NCBI RefSeq assembly: GCF_001929375.1
Contig: NZ_MSGO01000015.1
Location: 16,166-80,165 of the forward strand
Direction: 5' to 3'
DNA length: 64,000 nucleotides
From: Actinomyces oris
GTDB taxonomy: Bacteria; Actinomycetota; Actinomycetes; Actinomycetales; Actinomycetaceae
Below the pieces are notes generated by a model. The model ran no database searches and was not told the DNA's origin. It saw only the letters and a program-made list of their open reading frames with translations. The position numbers and the translations under genes are program-made. This document shows, piece by piece, positions 54,919-63,639 of this stretch (the stretch's first letter is position 1; each line of letters begins with the position of its first letter).

Positions 54919-55868
54919 CTTGCGAGGGGGCTCAGCCTGCTGCTGACGGACAGGTGCCGTTGATCGAAGCGGTTCGACAGCTCGTGCGGGGTGGCTGGGA
55001 CGAAGTAGAGAGTTCGTTAGTCATTTACGGCGAACCGATCTCTGTTGAAGGCACGCGTTCGATCGTCCGCTGCCACTTTCTCCGAAGTGACCCCTTGGGG
55101 ACCCCTCGCCTCAAGACGCTAGCGAAGCAGCTCGCAAATCAGATCGTCAACTATTGCATCCCTCGGAAGGAAATCGAGAAGATTAGGAAGTTGTCTCTAG
55201 ATAGGCAGATTCCGGAGATTACTCGCCTCGCCAACGACGCGGCGCGTCTGTTCACTCAGACCCAGGTCAAGACAGGGGAGGGTGCAGAGCTCCTTCTATA
55301 TGTGTTGCTTGAGAAAGAGCTCCAGATACCGCAGATCCTTAGCAAGATGTCTCTAAAGACGAATAACGAGGTGCAGTACCACGGCGCTGACGGAGTGCAC
55401 GCAAAGCTCCTTGATAACGGAGATCTAGCTGTTTATTGGGGTGAAGCAAAGCTCTATGAGTCGGTTGCCAAAGCGATGACGGATTGCATGAGCAGTATCG
55501 CGCCGTATCTGTCTGGTGTCGCTCACGAGCGGGACGTTTTCCTGATCAGGCACTACGTCGACGCTGGAAATGCGGAAGTGACGGCCCGGCTCCTCGAGTA
55601 CTTTGATGATAGTTCAACCCTTTCTGCGAATGTCGAGATGCGTGGAGCCTGTCTTATTGGGTTCGTACATGAGAACTATCCAAGTCTTCCTCGCGAAGAA
55701 GAGTCTGTGAAAGGTGAACTGGATGAAGTCTTAAGTGGCTGGGTGAGATCCACAAAGAACCGTCTTGAGAATCGTTCCCTGACTAAACACGCAATCGAGG
55801 TATTCTTCCTTCCGATGCCGTCTGTTGAGGAATTTCGAAAGGCAGTCAAGGCTGAGCTTAGGATATGA
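54915..55868 (+). CDS. hamA: Hachiman defence protein HamA (DUF1837 nuclease)
   Basis: About 317 residues in DNA of lower GC content than the surroundings. The DUF1837 restriction-like fold is visible: TGEGAELLLYVLLEKELQIPQILSKMSL, then QYHGADGVHAKL and VYWGEAKLYESV. These supply the E, D and E-x-K residues of the active site (Glu125, Asp159, Glu177, Lys179 from the 54915 start). HamA is the DNA-cutting effector of the Hachiman antiphage system and is held in check by the HamB helicase, whose gene follows after 9 bases. An alternative GTG/ATG region upstream extends to 54855, but the ATG at 54915 gives the better N-terminus. Confidence 0.88.
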   Translation: MTCEGAQPAADGQVPLIEAVRQLVRGGWDEVESSLVIYGEPISVEGTRSIVRCHFLRSDPLGTPRLKTLAKQLANQIVNYCIPRKEIEKIRKLSLDRQIPEITRLANDAARLFTQTQVKTGEGAELLLYVLLEKELQIPQILSKMSLKTNNEVQYHGADGVHAKLLDNGDLAVYWGEAKLYESVAKAMTDCMSSIAPYLSGVAHERDVFLIRHYVDAGNAEVTARLLEYFDDSSTLSANVEMRGACLIGFVHENYPSLPREEESVKGELDEVLSGWVRSTKNRLENRSLTKHAIEVFFLPMPSVEEFRKAVKAELRI

Positions 55869-55877
55869 GGTTAAGTT

Positions 55878-58442
55878 GTGAGTCAATTGTCTGACCGGGT
55901 GCTCTCCCTTAGTCGGTTTCGAGCTGGCCTCGAGGAAATAGCGGTCAGTTCGGTACGGGCGGATGTGCCTTTGTTGGGTGATTCCGCTTCTCCTGCACGC
56001 GAGCCCGACTGGGCTTTTCTCTTGGCATGTGCGAGTGCGCTAACTCCGGAGTCGAATGAGGGTGCGCAGGAGGCTGTGCTGCGTGTTGCGCAAGGTTGTC
56101 TGCGGTCGAGTCAAAGTACCGATGAGCAGCGGGCCGCCGCCATTCTTTTACTAGATCGTGTGGGGAATCAGCCAGCAATCGCTCTGGCGCGAGACCGTGA
56201 CGAGAGTATTCTGGCGTCGATTGAAGCAAACTCGTCGACACTTGTCCTTGATGCGCTTTACCGTCGCGCCGAACTAACGGTGACGCTTCCGAGTGGCGAC
56301 GTTATTGACGTCAATCCCTTTCAAAAAAAGTTCTGGGACCTTGCTTCCGCCAATGACTGGGTGAGTGTATCTGCACCGACATCTGCAGGTAAGTCGTACA
56401 TCATCCGTGAGTGGATGTTCGCGGAACTGCGAGGAGCGACGCCTGCGCGACTCGTGTATATTGCTCCCACTAGAGCTCTCGTTGAGGAGGTTAGTGAGGT
56501 CTTCCGATCCAAACTGGATGACAGTGTGGGTGTTCACACCCTCCCGTGGGACCCTGAAATTACTGGCTTCGAGCGACAGGTGTTCGTTCTCACGCAAGAG
56601 CGCCTTCACCTGCTGCATCAGCGGTTGCCGCAGTTTACACCGTCGGTGATCTTTGTAGACGAAGCGCAGAAGATCGCCGATGGCACTCGCGGGATACTGT
56701 TAACGCAGGTGCTTGATGAAGCCCTTCGTCGGGACCCAAATGTGCGGTTAGTGTTCGCAAGTCCTTTGTCAGCCAACCCTGGAGTACTCTTAGATTCCGC
56801 ATCTTCACACGAGTGCAAGGCTGCGTTTGTCGGCGAGACGGTGACGGTGAATCAGAACCTCGTCTTCGTCAACCAGGTCCACAGGAAGCCGCAGCGCTAT
56901 TCGCTCTCACTCGTATATGAGGGAAATGAGCGGGAGGTTGGCGAGATAGAGCTACCCCATGCTCCAGATGTCGTTGGGCAGAAAGTTCCTCTCATCGCTG
57001 CCGCGATTGGGGGTGTCTCCACGGGGAACCTTGTTTTTGCGAACGGCCCGGCTGAAGCGGAGAAGTTTGCGAGAATCATATTCGACGCTCTGAGGAACGA
57101 TCCTGCGATAGAGTCGGATGCTGTCGAAGAATTGGTCGATTTTTCCAAAGGTGTCGTGCACGAGAGATTTCAACTCGCCGAGTTCGCCAGGCGGGGTGTC
57201 GGCTTTCATTACGGTGATATGCCTCTCGTGCTCAAGGCGAAGGTTGAGGAGTTGTTCAAGCGAGGAGAGCTCAGATATCTGGTATGCACTTCCACTCTTC
57301 TTGAGGGAGTGAATCTGCCGTGCCGAAACCTCTTCCTGCGCGCTCCGCGCAAGGGACCCAAGATGCATATGCCCATGCCAGACTTCTGGAATTTGGCCGG
57401 AAGGGCTGGTAGATGGGGTACTGAGTTCCAGGGGAACATATTCTGTGTTGATACGTCAGATGCGAAGGCTTGGCCTGAAAAGCCAGGGAGGCGAAAGCGT
57501 TCATCGATTGTGCCGGCGGCGACTATGACGCTGTCCAACATAGCTAGAATGATCGAATACATCGACCGTGGTGCACGCAAAGCTGATCGTGAGACGCCTC
57601 CGGAACTCGAATCTTCCTTCAACTGGCTTGCTGGTCGTTTCATATCTGACGGGAATCTGGTTGGACTATATGGTGTTACCTTAAGTGTGGAAGAGACCGA
57701 CCGGATCGCTGAGGCACTCGGGCGCGTGACGCCAACTCTCCGGCTTGGCCCAGACCTCGTGAAGAAGCATGCAGGTATCAGTCCGATGTCGATGCAGCGC
57801 CTCTTGGATGCCGTCTTGGCGAACGGTCAGCCCGAGGAACTTGCTCTCGTTCCTCCAACTAGCGATGATGCGTTCGAGGAGTACAAGACCGCGCTGGACT
57901 ATGTTGCTGAGTACCTGGGCGGATCGTTCAAGCCGGAGTCTCGTCGCCTGTCGCTCGCGCGCCTCATCGTTCATTGGATGAGAGGCGTGCCTCTTAGTGT
58001 CATCATCGACAACCGTGCGAGGTGGCGACGCGATCAAGGCCAAGAAGTCTCCTATCCGAGGCTGATTCGCCAGGTGATGGCAGATGTAGAGGACATCGCG
58101 CGTTTTGAGGCGCCAAGGTACCTATCCTGCTATGCCGACGTCGTGGCGCAAGCGGCGGGAATACTTGGTCGACAGATGGAGGTAGATGCTGGAGATATCG
58201 AGATGATGCTTGAACTGGGAGTGCCACGGCCGACCGACATGTCCTTCATCTCGGTTGGGTTGTCAAGGGCTACTACTCGCGCGATTGCGGAGTTTGTGCT
58301 GGATCCCTTTCTCTCTCCTGCGCAATGCACAGCATGGATTGAGAATGTTGATGTGGAGCAGCTTGAGTTGCCTGCGTTCGCCGTACGCGAGATCGTGGCT
58401 CAACGACAGCTTTTCTCCGAGCGGCGCTGGCGAGCAGGTTAG
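55878..58442 (+). CDS. hamB: Hachiman defence helicase HamB
   Basis: An 854-residue superfamily 2 helicase starting with GTG 9 bases after hamA. Walker A is APTSAGKS (166-173), motif Ia IAPTRALVEEV, Walker B VDEAQ (261-264), and the Arg-finger motif NLAGRAGRWG near residue 500; LVCTSTLLEGVNLPCRN is also typical of the HamB/Ski2-like group. About 140 N-terminal residues and a long C-terminal helical region flank the core. HamB is thought to sense phage DNA intermediates and release HamA nuclease. Codon use and GC content resemble hamA and differ from the chromosomal neighbours, pointing to joint transfer. Confidence 0.9.
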   Translation: MSQLSDRVLSLSRFRAGLEEIAVSSVRADVPLLGDSASPAREPDWAFLLACASALTPESNEGAQEAVLRVAQGCLRSSQSTDEQRAAAILLLDRVGNQPAIALARDRDESILASIEANSSTLVLDALYRRAELTVTLPSGDVIDVNPFQKKFWDLASANDWVSVSAPTSAGKSYIIREWMFAELRGATPARLVYIAPTRALVEEVSEVFRSKLDDSVGVHTLPWDPEITGFERQVFVLTQERLHLLHQRLPQFTPSVIFVDEAQKIADGTRGILLTQVLDEALRRDPNVRLVFASPLSANPGVLLDSASSHECKAAFVGETVTVNQNLVFVNQVHRKPQRYSLSLVYEGNEREVGEIELPHAPDVVGQKVPLIAAAIGGVSTGNLVFANGPAEAEKFARIIFDALRNDPAIESDAVEELVDFSKGVVHERFQLAEFARRGVGFHYGDMPLVLKAKVEELFKRGELRYLVCTSTLLEGVNLPCRNLFLRAPRKGPKMHMPMPDFWNLAGRAGRWGTEFQGNIFCVDTSDAKAWPEKPGRRKRSSIVPAATMTLSNIARMIEYIDRGARKADRETPPELESSFNWLAGRFISDGNLVGLYGVTLSVEETDRIAEALGRVTPTLRLGPDLVKKHAGISPMSMQRLLDAVLANGQPEELALVPPTSDDAFEEYKTALDYVAEYLGGSFKPESRRLSLARLIVHWMRGVPLSVIIDNRARWRRDQGQEVSYPRLIRQVMADVEDIARFEAPRYLSCYADVVAQAAGILGRQMEVDAGDIEMMLELGVPRPTDMSFISVGLSRATTRAIAEFVLDPFLSPAQCTAWIENVDVEQLELPAFAVREIVAQRQLFSERRWRAG

Positions 58443-58645
58443 TTCGTCGGCACTGTATTCGATCCCGAGAGGGGACCAGAAGATGACTCCGAATCATGCA
58501 AGTCATGCATCTCGTAACGGACTCTGCATGATCCGCGACTCGGAATGGTGCGGAAATGGGTCTCGCTGGAACCGTCTGGACGCTCGGGGTTAAGCGTGTC
58601 GTACATGCTCGGCCTGTTTACTGAGTTCACCGTCATAAGTCGCAT

Positions 58646-59542
58646 CTATCGCGACCTCAAGCGCAGTGAGCTGAACTTACTAGTGCTATTTCCCTGCTCA
58701 GCGTAGAAGTCCGCGAGGTGATGGGTGCCCGTCGTCTGGGCCACGCAGTCGCGCATCATGTTCCAGGTCATGAACTGGGCGACGTCGGCCAGGCGGGGGC
58801 TGAACAACGCTGTCAGCCTCAAGGCCGGTGGCAGCGCCCAGGCGGGCACCGTGGCGATGCGCGGCGGTGTGCCGACGGCGCGGAACGCCAGCTGGGCTAC
58901 CTGTCTCCAGATGAGCACATCCGGGCCGCCAACATCCCAGGTGCCAGCAGTCCCCGCCTCCATCCGGTCAACGACATAGGCCGCCAGATCCGCCCCGTGA
59001 ATCGGGTTGATCCGCGCTGTCGGGCGGAGCACCGTCACCAGGCCGCGTCTGGCCATCGACAGCACCTCCGTCATGTCGGAGAAGTAGGCCGGTGGATTGA
59101 TGATCTGAGCGCTGATCTCCGCCGCCGAGAGCGTCTGTGCGAATGCCGACTTCGCTCGCGTCAGCCGGGCGGGGCAGCGATCTCCGCCCAGGGTATTGAT
59201 ATAGGTGAATGAGCCGGCGTGCTTCAGTGCCGAGTTCAGGATCGCCAGGTTGGCGAGGTTGTCGATCTGCCACGGGTCGGCCTTCTGGCGCGTCACCCCC
59301 AAAGCCGAGACAACATGGTCGACGTCGGCTGCAAGACTCCGGGTGAAGCGAGGATCGGTGACGTTTCCGAGAGCCCACTCGTCCACCAGGCCGTTCAATG
59401 ACGGTGAGCCCCAGGGCCCTTCCCTGCGGGCGCGGTCCTGGTCCCGCGCCACGGCCCGCACGAGATGTCCGCGGTTGTGAAGCTCGGCGACCACGTACCG
59501 GCCCAGGTACCCGGTCGCCCCGGCGACAAGAACGCTCGCCAT
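58646..59542 (-). CDS. Atypical SDR, NAD(P)-binding epimerase-like protein
   Basis: A 298-residue Rossmann protein. VLVAGATGYLGRYVVAELHNRGH holds the TGxxGxxG dinucleotide motif, and DVDHVVSALGVTRQK and INPIHGADLAAYVVDRM are typical of atypical SDR/NmrA-like proteins. The usual YxxxK catalytic pair is not obvious. The start MASVLVAG at 59542 has the ribosome binding site GGAGGAAGG. It lies downstream of a TetR-type gene on the same strand, with a palindromic operator in between, so that regulator probably controls it. Substrate unknown. Confidence 0.85.
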   Translation of the reverse strand: MASVLVAGATGYLGRYVVAELHNRGHLVRAVARDQDRARREGPWGSPSLNGLVDEWALGNVTDPRFTRSLAADVDHVVSALGVTRQKADPWQIDNLANLAILNSALKHAGSFTYINTLGGDRCPARLTRAKSAFAQTLSAAEISAQIINPPAYFSDMTEVLSMARRGLVTVLRPTARINPIHGADLAAYVVDRMEAGTAGTWDVGGPDVLIWRQVAQLAFRAVGTPPRIATVPAWALPPALRLTALFSPRLADVAQFMTWNMMRDCVAQTTGTHHLADFYAEQGNSTSKFSSLRLRSR

Positions 59543-59602
59543 CTTGCCTTCCTCCTGGATCTCGTTGTGGCAGTGAACGGCGGGTAATCGGCATGGTAGT
59601 CG

Positions 59603-59626
59603 TTTGTGGACAATGCTGTCCACAAA
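59603..59626. promoter_or_regulatory. Palindromic operator upstream of the SDR gene
   Basis: TTTGTGGACA-N4-TGTCCACAAA is a perfect 10-bp inverted repeat, 61 bases before the SDR start and 48 bases past the TetR stop. Size and symmetry fit a TetR-family operator; the regulator encoded next door is the obvious candidate. Confidence 0.65.
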
Positions 59627-59674
59627 TAGGGGGCTGTCGGCTCTTGCGGCTGCGGTCGAGCGGAAAGGGGCCTG

Positions 59675-60271
59675 CTACGGAGCCTCGAACAAGCGCGTCA
59701 GGAGGATGCGTGTCACCTCTCGACCATCCGTACCGTTGCCGGCCCTCGTGGCCAACCACCGATCGAGTGCAACGGCAACGCTCCACACCAGCTCGACCTG
59801 CAGGTCCTCCGGGATCTCCTGGTCGAGCACGCCCTGCTGGCGACCCTCGTGCACGGTCTGCTGGCACCACGCCCGGGCGGACCTCTCGAAATCGGCGCGT
59901 GAGGCGCTCGGCGGAGCGTCCCGCATGTGGAAGAGCGTCGCGATCGCTGTTGCATCCTCATCGCCGCTAGCTACTGCCAGCTCGTCGAAGAAGGTGAGGA
60001 GCTCGGGCCAGAAGGACTCGGCGGTCAGCGCCGCAGGATCGGGTGGGCTCACTCTCTCGGCGAGCAAGGACAACCCGTCGGAGAATGCCGTGTCGAAGAG
60101 TGCCGCCTTGTCGGTGAAGAAGTAGTAGAAGGAGCTGCGAGGGAACTCCGCGGCGGAGAGGATATCGCTCAATGTGGTGCCGTTGTACCCGCGGAGCGCA
60201 AACATCGTGCGGGCCGTCCGCATCAAGCGGCGACGTCGGGTCGGGTCGATCGGCTTGCGCGGCCTGGCCAT
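59675..60271 (-). CDS. TetR/AcrR-family transcriptional regulator
   Basis: A 198-residue regulator. The N-terminal helix-turn-helix reads RRLMRTARTMFALRGYNGTTLSDILSAAEFPRSSFYYFFTDKAALFDTAF, the classic TetR pattern. The C-terminal part is a helical ligand-binding and dimerisation domain (TetR_C-like) with no recognisable ligand signature. It probably represses the SDR gene downstream through the palindrome at 59603-59626, with release by an unknown small molecule. Confidence 0.92.
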   Translation of the reverse strand: MARPRKPIDPTRRRRLMRTARTMFALRGYNGTTLSDILSAAEFPRSSFYYFFTDKAALFDTAFSDGLSLLAERVSPPDPAALTAESFWPELLTFFDELAVASGDEDATAIATLFHMRDAPPSASRADFERSARAWCQQTVHEGRQQGVLDQEIPEDLQVELVWSVAVALDRWLATRAGNGTDGREVTRILLTRLFEAP

Positions 60272-60421
60272 CTCTCACCTCGCAGGTTGCCGGAGGCTCG
60301 TCCTTGAGTCGTCAGGGTACTCGCCCGGGTGGACGCCGGCCCGACCTCGGCCCCCTTGCCCGCGCCCTGGCCTCCGAGTGAGTCGGTCGCGCCCGCCGCT
60401 CACTTCGACCCGTGCCTCACT

Positions 60422-60489
60422 AACACTTCGACCAAAACTTCAAAAAAGACCCGGAGCCGCGTCGTTTCTGAAGATTCGGTCGAAGTGTT
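60422..60489. repeat. Intergenic hairpin element, family 2, copy 2 (68 bp)
   Basis: It starts AACACTTCGACCAAAACTTC and ends GATTCGGTCGAAGTGTT; the outer 12 bases (AACACTTCGACC) pair perfectly with the end, and most of the next 17 pair too. It shares 55 of 68 positions with 18350-18417. An extra CACTTCGACC half-copy lies just upstream at 60410. It sits in the 330-bp spacer between the divergent TetR and OPT genes, about 115 bases before the OPT start. Confidence 0.78.
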
Positions 60490-60603
60490 GAGGGCAACGA
60501 CGCCGGTCCTGCTCAGTTGTGCATCGAATGAGCTATTAACGATCGTTTTCCAACATAGTGCTAGTCTCGCCCCGGAATCATCCCGACATCGAGAGATCTC
60601 ACC

Positions 60604-62598
60604 ATGTCCACAACAACCTCACGCGGCTCCACTGCGGCGAAGCCGTCCAGTGCCGGCTCCGGCCCGGTCAAGGAGCTGACTCTCCGCGGCATCGTCATCG
60701 GCGGCATCATCACGCTCATCTTCACCGCGGCGAACGTCTACCTCGGCCTCAAGGTGGGGCTCACCTTCGCCACCTCGATCCCGGCAGCCGTCATCTCCAT
60801 GGCGATCCTGCGCCGCTTCTCCGATCACACGATCCAGGAGAACAACATCGTGCAGACGATCGCCTCGGCGGCAGGCACGCTGTCCGCCATCATCTTCGTG
60901 CTGCCCGGACTCATCATCGTGGGCTGGTGGACCGGCTTCCCCTACCTCCAGACCGTCCTGGTCATCATCCTGGGTGGCATCCTCGGCGTCACCTACTCGA
61001 TCCCGCTGCGGCGCGCGCTCGTGACCAACTCCGACCTGCCCTACCCCGAGGGCGTGGCCGGCGCCGAGGTCCTGCGCGTGGGCGACACCAGCGAAGGGGC
61101 CGAGGAGTCCAGCCGTGGACTGGGCGTCATCGTGCGGGGCTCCATCGCCTCGGCGGCCCTGTACTTCCTCAACGCCCTCAAGGCCATCAGCGTCGACATC
61201 TCCGGGGTCTTCCGGGTCGGTGCCGGCGCCACGATGATGGGCACCTCCCTGTCCCTGGCACTGGCCGGCGTGGGCCACCTGGTCGGCGTCGGCGTCGGTA
61301 TCGCCATGATCATCGGCCTGCTCATCTCCTACGGCGTGCTGCTTCCGATGCGCACCTGGGGCACGGCGGTCGCCGACAAGGACCTCGCCGACTTCGTGGG
61401 CGCCACCTTCGCCAGTGAGGTGCGGATCGTCGGTGCCGGCGCCATCGCCATCGCCGCCATCTGGACCTTCCTGAAGATCCTCGGCCCCATCGTCACCGGT
61501 ATCCGCGAGTCCCTGGCCTCCAGCGCCAAGCGCGACGCCGGCGAGGAGATCCCCCTGACCGAGCGCGACCTGTCGATGAAGACGGTCATCGGCGTCACCG
61601 TCGGCTCCATGCTGCCCATCGGTGTGCTCCTGTGGCTGTTCCTGCACGATACCGCCATGGCTCACCACTCGGCGGGCCTCATCATCGCTTCCATACTCTT
61701 CATCCTGCTGACCGGTCTGGTCGTCGCCTCGGTCTGCGGCTACATGGCCGGCCTCATCGGTTCGTCCAACTCGCCGATCTCCGGCGTCGGCATCCTCGTG
61801 GCGGTGACCGCGGCCGCGCTCGTGCGCACCATCGCCACCTCCTCCTCGCCCGACGACGTCCGCACCCTGGTGGCCTACACCCTGTTCGTCACCGCGGTCG
61901 TCTTCGGCGTGGCCACCATCTCGAACGACAACCTTCAGGACCTCAAGACCGGTCAGCTCGTCGACTCCACCCCGTGGAAGCAGCAGGTGGCCCTCGTCAT
62001 CGGTGTCGTCTTCGGCGCCATCGTCATCCCGCCGGTGCTCAGCCTCATGCAAGGCGCCTTCCGCTTCGCCGGTGCCCCCGACGCCGGTGACGACGCCCTG
62101 GCCGCGCCCCAGGCGAACCTCATCAAGCACCTGGTTCAGGGCGTCCTCGGTGGCGACCTCAACTGGAGCCTGCTGGGGCTGGGCGCCCTCATCGGCGCCG
62201 TCGTCATCGCCATCGACGAGATCCTGCGCCGCAACACCAAGTACTCCCTGCCGCCGCTCGCCGTCGGCATGGGCATGTACCTGCCCACGGCCGTCACCGT
62301 CATGATCCCGATCGGTGCCGCCCTCGGTCACGTCTACGACCGCTGGGCCGAGCACACCGCCAACCCGGAGCGGGCCAAGCGCATGGGCACGCTCATGGCC
62401 ACCGGCCTCATCGTCGGTGAGAGCCTCGCCGGGGTGGTCTACGCCGGGATCGTCGTGGCCTTCGGCGGCAAGGCGGACCCGTTGGCCATCATGCCCGAGG
62501 GCTTCGCCGGCATCGCTCCCTGGGTGGGCGTGGTGCTGTTCGTCGGCACTCTGTGGTACCTCTACCGGGGCGCCCGCCAGGAGAGCACTCGCGACTGA
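60604..62598 (+). CDS. OPT-family oligopeptide transporter
   Basis: A 664-residue membrane protein with about 14-16 hydrophobic segments. LTLRGIVIGGIITLIFTAANVYLGLKVGLTFATSIPAAVISMAILR, NIVQTIASAAGTLSAIIFVLPGLI, SDLPYPEGVAGAEVLRVG and CGYMAGLIGSSNSPISGVGIL are signature regions of the bacterial OPT (YSL-like) family. These import peptides or metal-chelate complexes with protons. A 10-bp palindrome, AACGATCGTT, at 60538-60547 may be an operator. The substrate cannot be deduced. Confidence 0.93.
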   Translation: MSTTTSRGSTAAKPSSAGSGPVKELTLRGIVIGGIITLIFTAANVYLGLKVGLTFATSIPAAVISMAILRRFSDHTIQENNIVQTIASAAGTLSAIIFVLPGLIIVGWWTGFPYLQTVLVIILGGILGVTYSIPLRRALVTNSDLPYPEGVAGAEVLRVGDTSEGAEESSRGLGVIVRGSIASAALYFLNALKAISVDISGVFRVGAGATMMGTSLSLALAGVGHLVGVGVGIAMIIGLLISYGVLLPMRTWGTAVADKDLADFVGATFASEVRIVGAGAIAIAAIWTFLKILGPIVTGIRESLASSAKRDAGEEIPLTERDLSMKTVIGVTVGSMLPIGVLLWLFLHDTAMAHHSAGLIIASILFILLTGLVVASVCGYMAGLIGSSNSPISGVGILVAVTAAALVRTIATSSSPDDVRTLVAYTLFVTAVVFGVATISNDNLQDLKTGQLVDSTPWKQQVALVIGVVFGAIVIPPVLSLMQGAFRFAGAPDAGDDALAAPQANLIKHLVQGVLGGDLNWSLLGLGALIGAVVIAIDEILRRNTKYSLPPLAVGMGMYLPTAVTVMIPIGAALGHVYDRWAEHTANPERAKRMGTLMATGLIVGESLAGVVYAGIVVAFGGKADPLAIMPEGFAGIAPWVGVVLFVGTLWYLYRGARQESTRD

Positions 62599-62716
62599 GT
62601 GCCGCCGCTGCGGCCTGCGGCCGCCATCGACTCCTCGTACCGATCGTCCTCGCGGTCGCCGTCTCTGCACTAGGCTGGGCGGCAGCCGCGAGGACGCGTA
62701 GTACCAGGAGGACCTC

Positions 62717-63490
62717 ATGACTTCGACAGCACCAGCAGTATCAGTGGCATGTGGGATCGACATCGGCGGATCGGGCGTCAAGAGCGCCCTGGTCGACCTG
62801 GCCACGGGCACGTTCATCGGCGAGCGTGTCCGCATCGACACCCCTGAGGAGTCCACCCCCGCGGCCGTCGCCGAGGTGTGCCGCGAGCTCCTCGAACAGC
62901 TCGAGGTGGGCGACGACGTTCCGGTCGGTGTGGCCCTGCCCGCCCCGATCGTTCACGGCACCGTCCCCTTCATCGCCAACCTCGACAAGTCCTGGACGGG
63001 CGTCAACCTCACCGAGCTCATGCGCGAGCACCTGGGCCGGCAGGTGACCGGACTCAACGACGCCGACGCCGCGGGCCTGGCAGAGGTCGCCTTCGGCGCC
63101 GCCAAGGACGTACCCGGGACCATCATCGTGACCACCCTGGGCACCGGGATCGGCTCGGCCGTCATTGTTGACGGAACCCTGGTCCCCAACACCGAGCTCG
63201 GGCACCTGGAGATCGACGGCTACGACGCCGAGAGCCGGGCCTCGGCCGGGCAGCGCACCGTCCAGGACCTGTCCTGGAAGAAGTGGGCCAAGCGCCTCCA
63301 GCGCTACTACTCCCACGTGGAGATGCTCTTCTCCCCGGACCTGTTCGTGGTGGGCGGGGGAGTCTCCCGCAAGCACGAGAAGTACCTGCCGCTGCTCGAC
63401 CTCAAGACCCCGATCGTCCCGGCCCAGCTGCTCAACACGGCCGGCATCGTGGGGGCCGCCTACCAGGCCTCCCGCGCGCGCACCTCCTGA
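62717..63490 (+). CDS. ppgK: Polyphosphate glucokinase
   Basis: A 257-residue ROK-type sugar kinase that phosphorylates glucose using polyphosphate or ATP. ACGIDIGGSGVKSALVDLATG is the phosphate-1 motif with the ppgK-specific wording; GLNDADAAGLAEVAFG holds the catalytic Asp, and TTLGTGIGSAVIVDG is phosphate-2. NTELGHLEIDG and the late FVVGGGVSRKHEKYL are also diagnostic. The length matches characterised actinobacterial enzymes. The start has the ribosome binding site AGGAGG. Confidence 0.96.
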   Translation: MTSTAPAVSVACGIDIGGSGVKSALVDLATGTFIGERVRIDTPEESTPAAVAEVCRELLEQLEVGDDVPVGVALPAPIVHGTVPFIANLDKSWTGVNLTELMREHLGRQVTGLNDADAAGLAEVAFGAAKDVPGTIIVTTLGTGIGSAVIVDGTLVPNTELGHLEIDGYDAESRASAGQRTVQDLSWKKWAKRLQRYYSHVEMLFSPDLFVVGGGVSRKHEKYLPLLDLKTPIVPAQLLNTAGIVGAAYQASRARTS

Positions 63491-63608
63491 ACATCCGCGC
63501 GGGCCCGGAAGACACAGGGCGCGCAGTGACGATGGGCGCTGTCGGTGCTCGGCAGATCAGCTTGTCACCTGGAGATGTCAGATGTGATGCAGGTCGCCAG
63601 AAAATCGT

Positions 63609-63639
63609 TTGACAGCAGGTGGTCAGGTCTCGCTATAGT
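63609..63639 (+). promoter_or_regulatory. Probable rRNA operon promoter
   Basis: A consensus TTGACA at 63609-63614 is followed after 19 bases by TATAGT at 63634-63639. It is the best sigma-70-type promoter in the window and lies upstream of a typical rrn leader. Confidence 0.65.

Noticed and set aside
58443..58645. A right-hand attachment site matching the tRNA-Ala 3' end
   Set aside because: I looked for the tRNA 3' sequence after hamB and saw no direct repeat, and no integrase gene is present, so a site-specific integrative element cannot be claimed.
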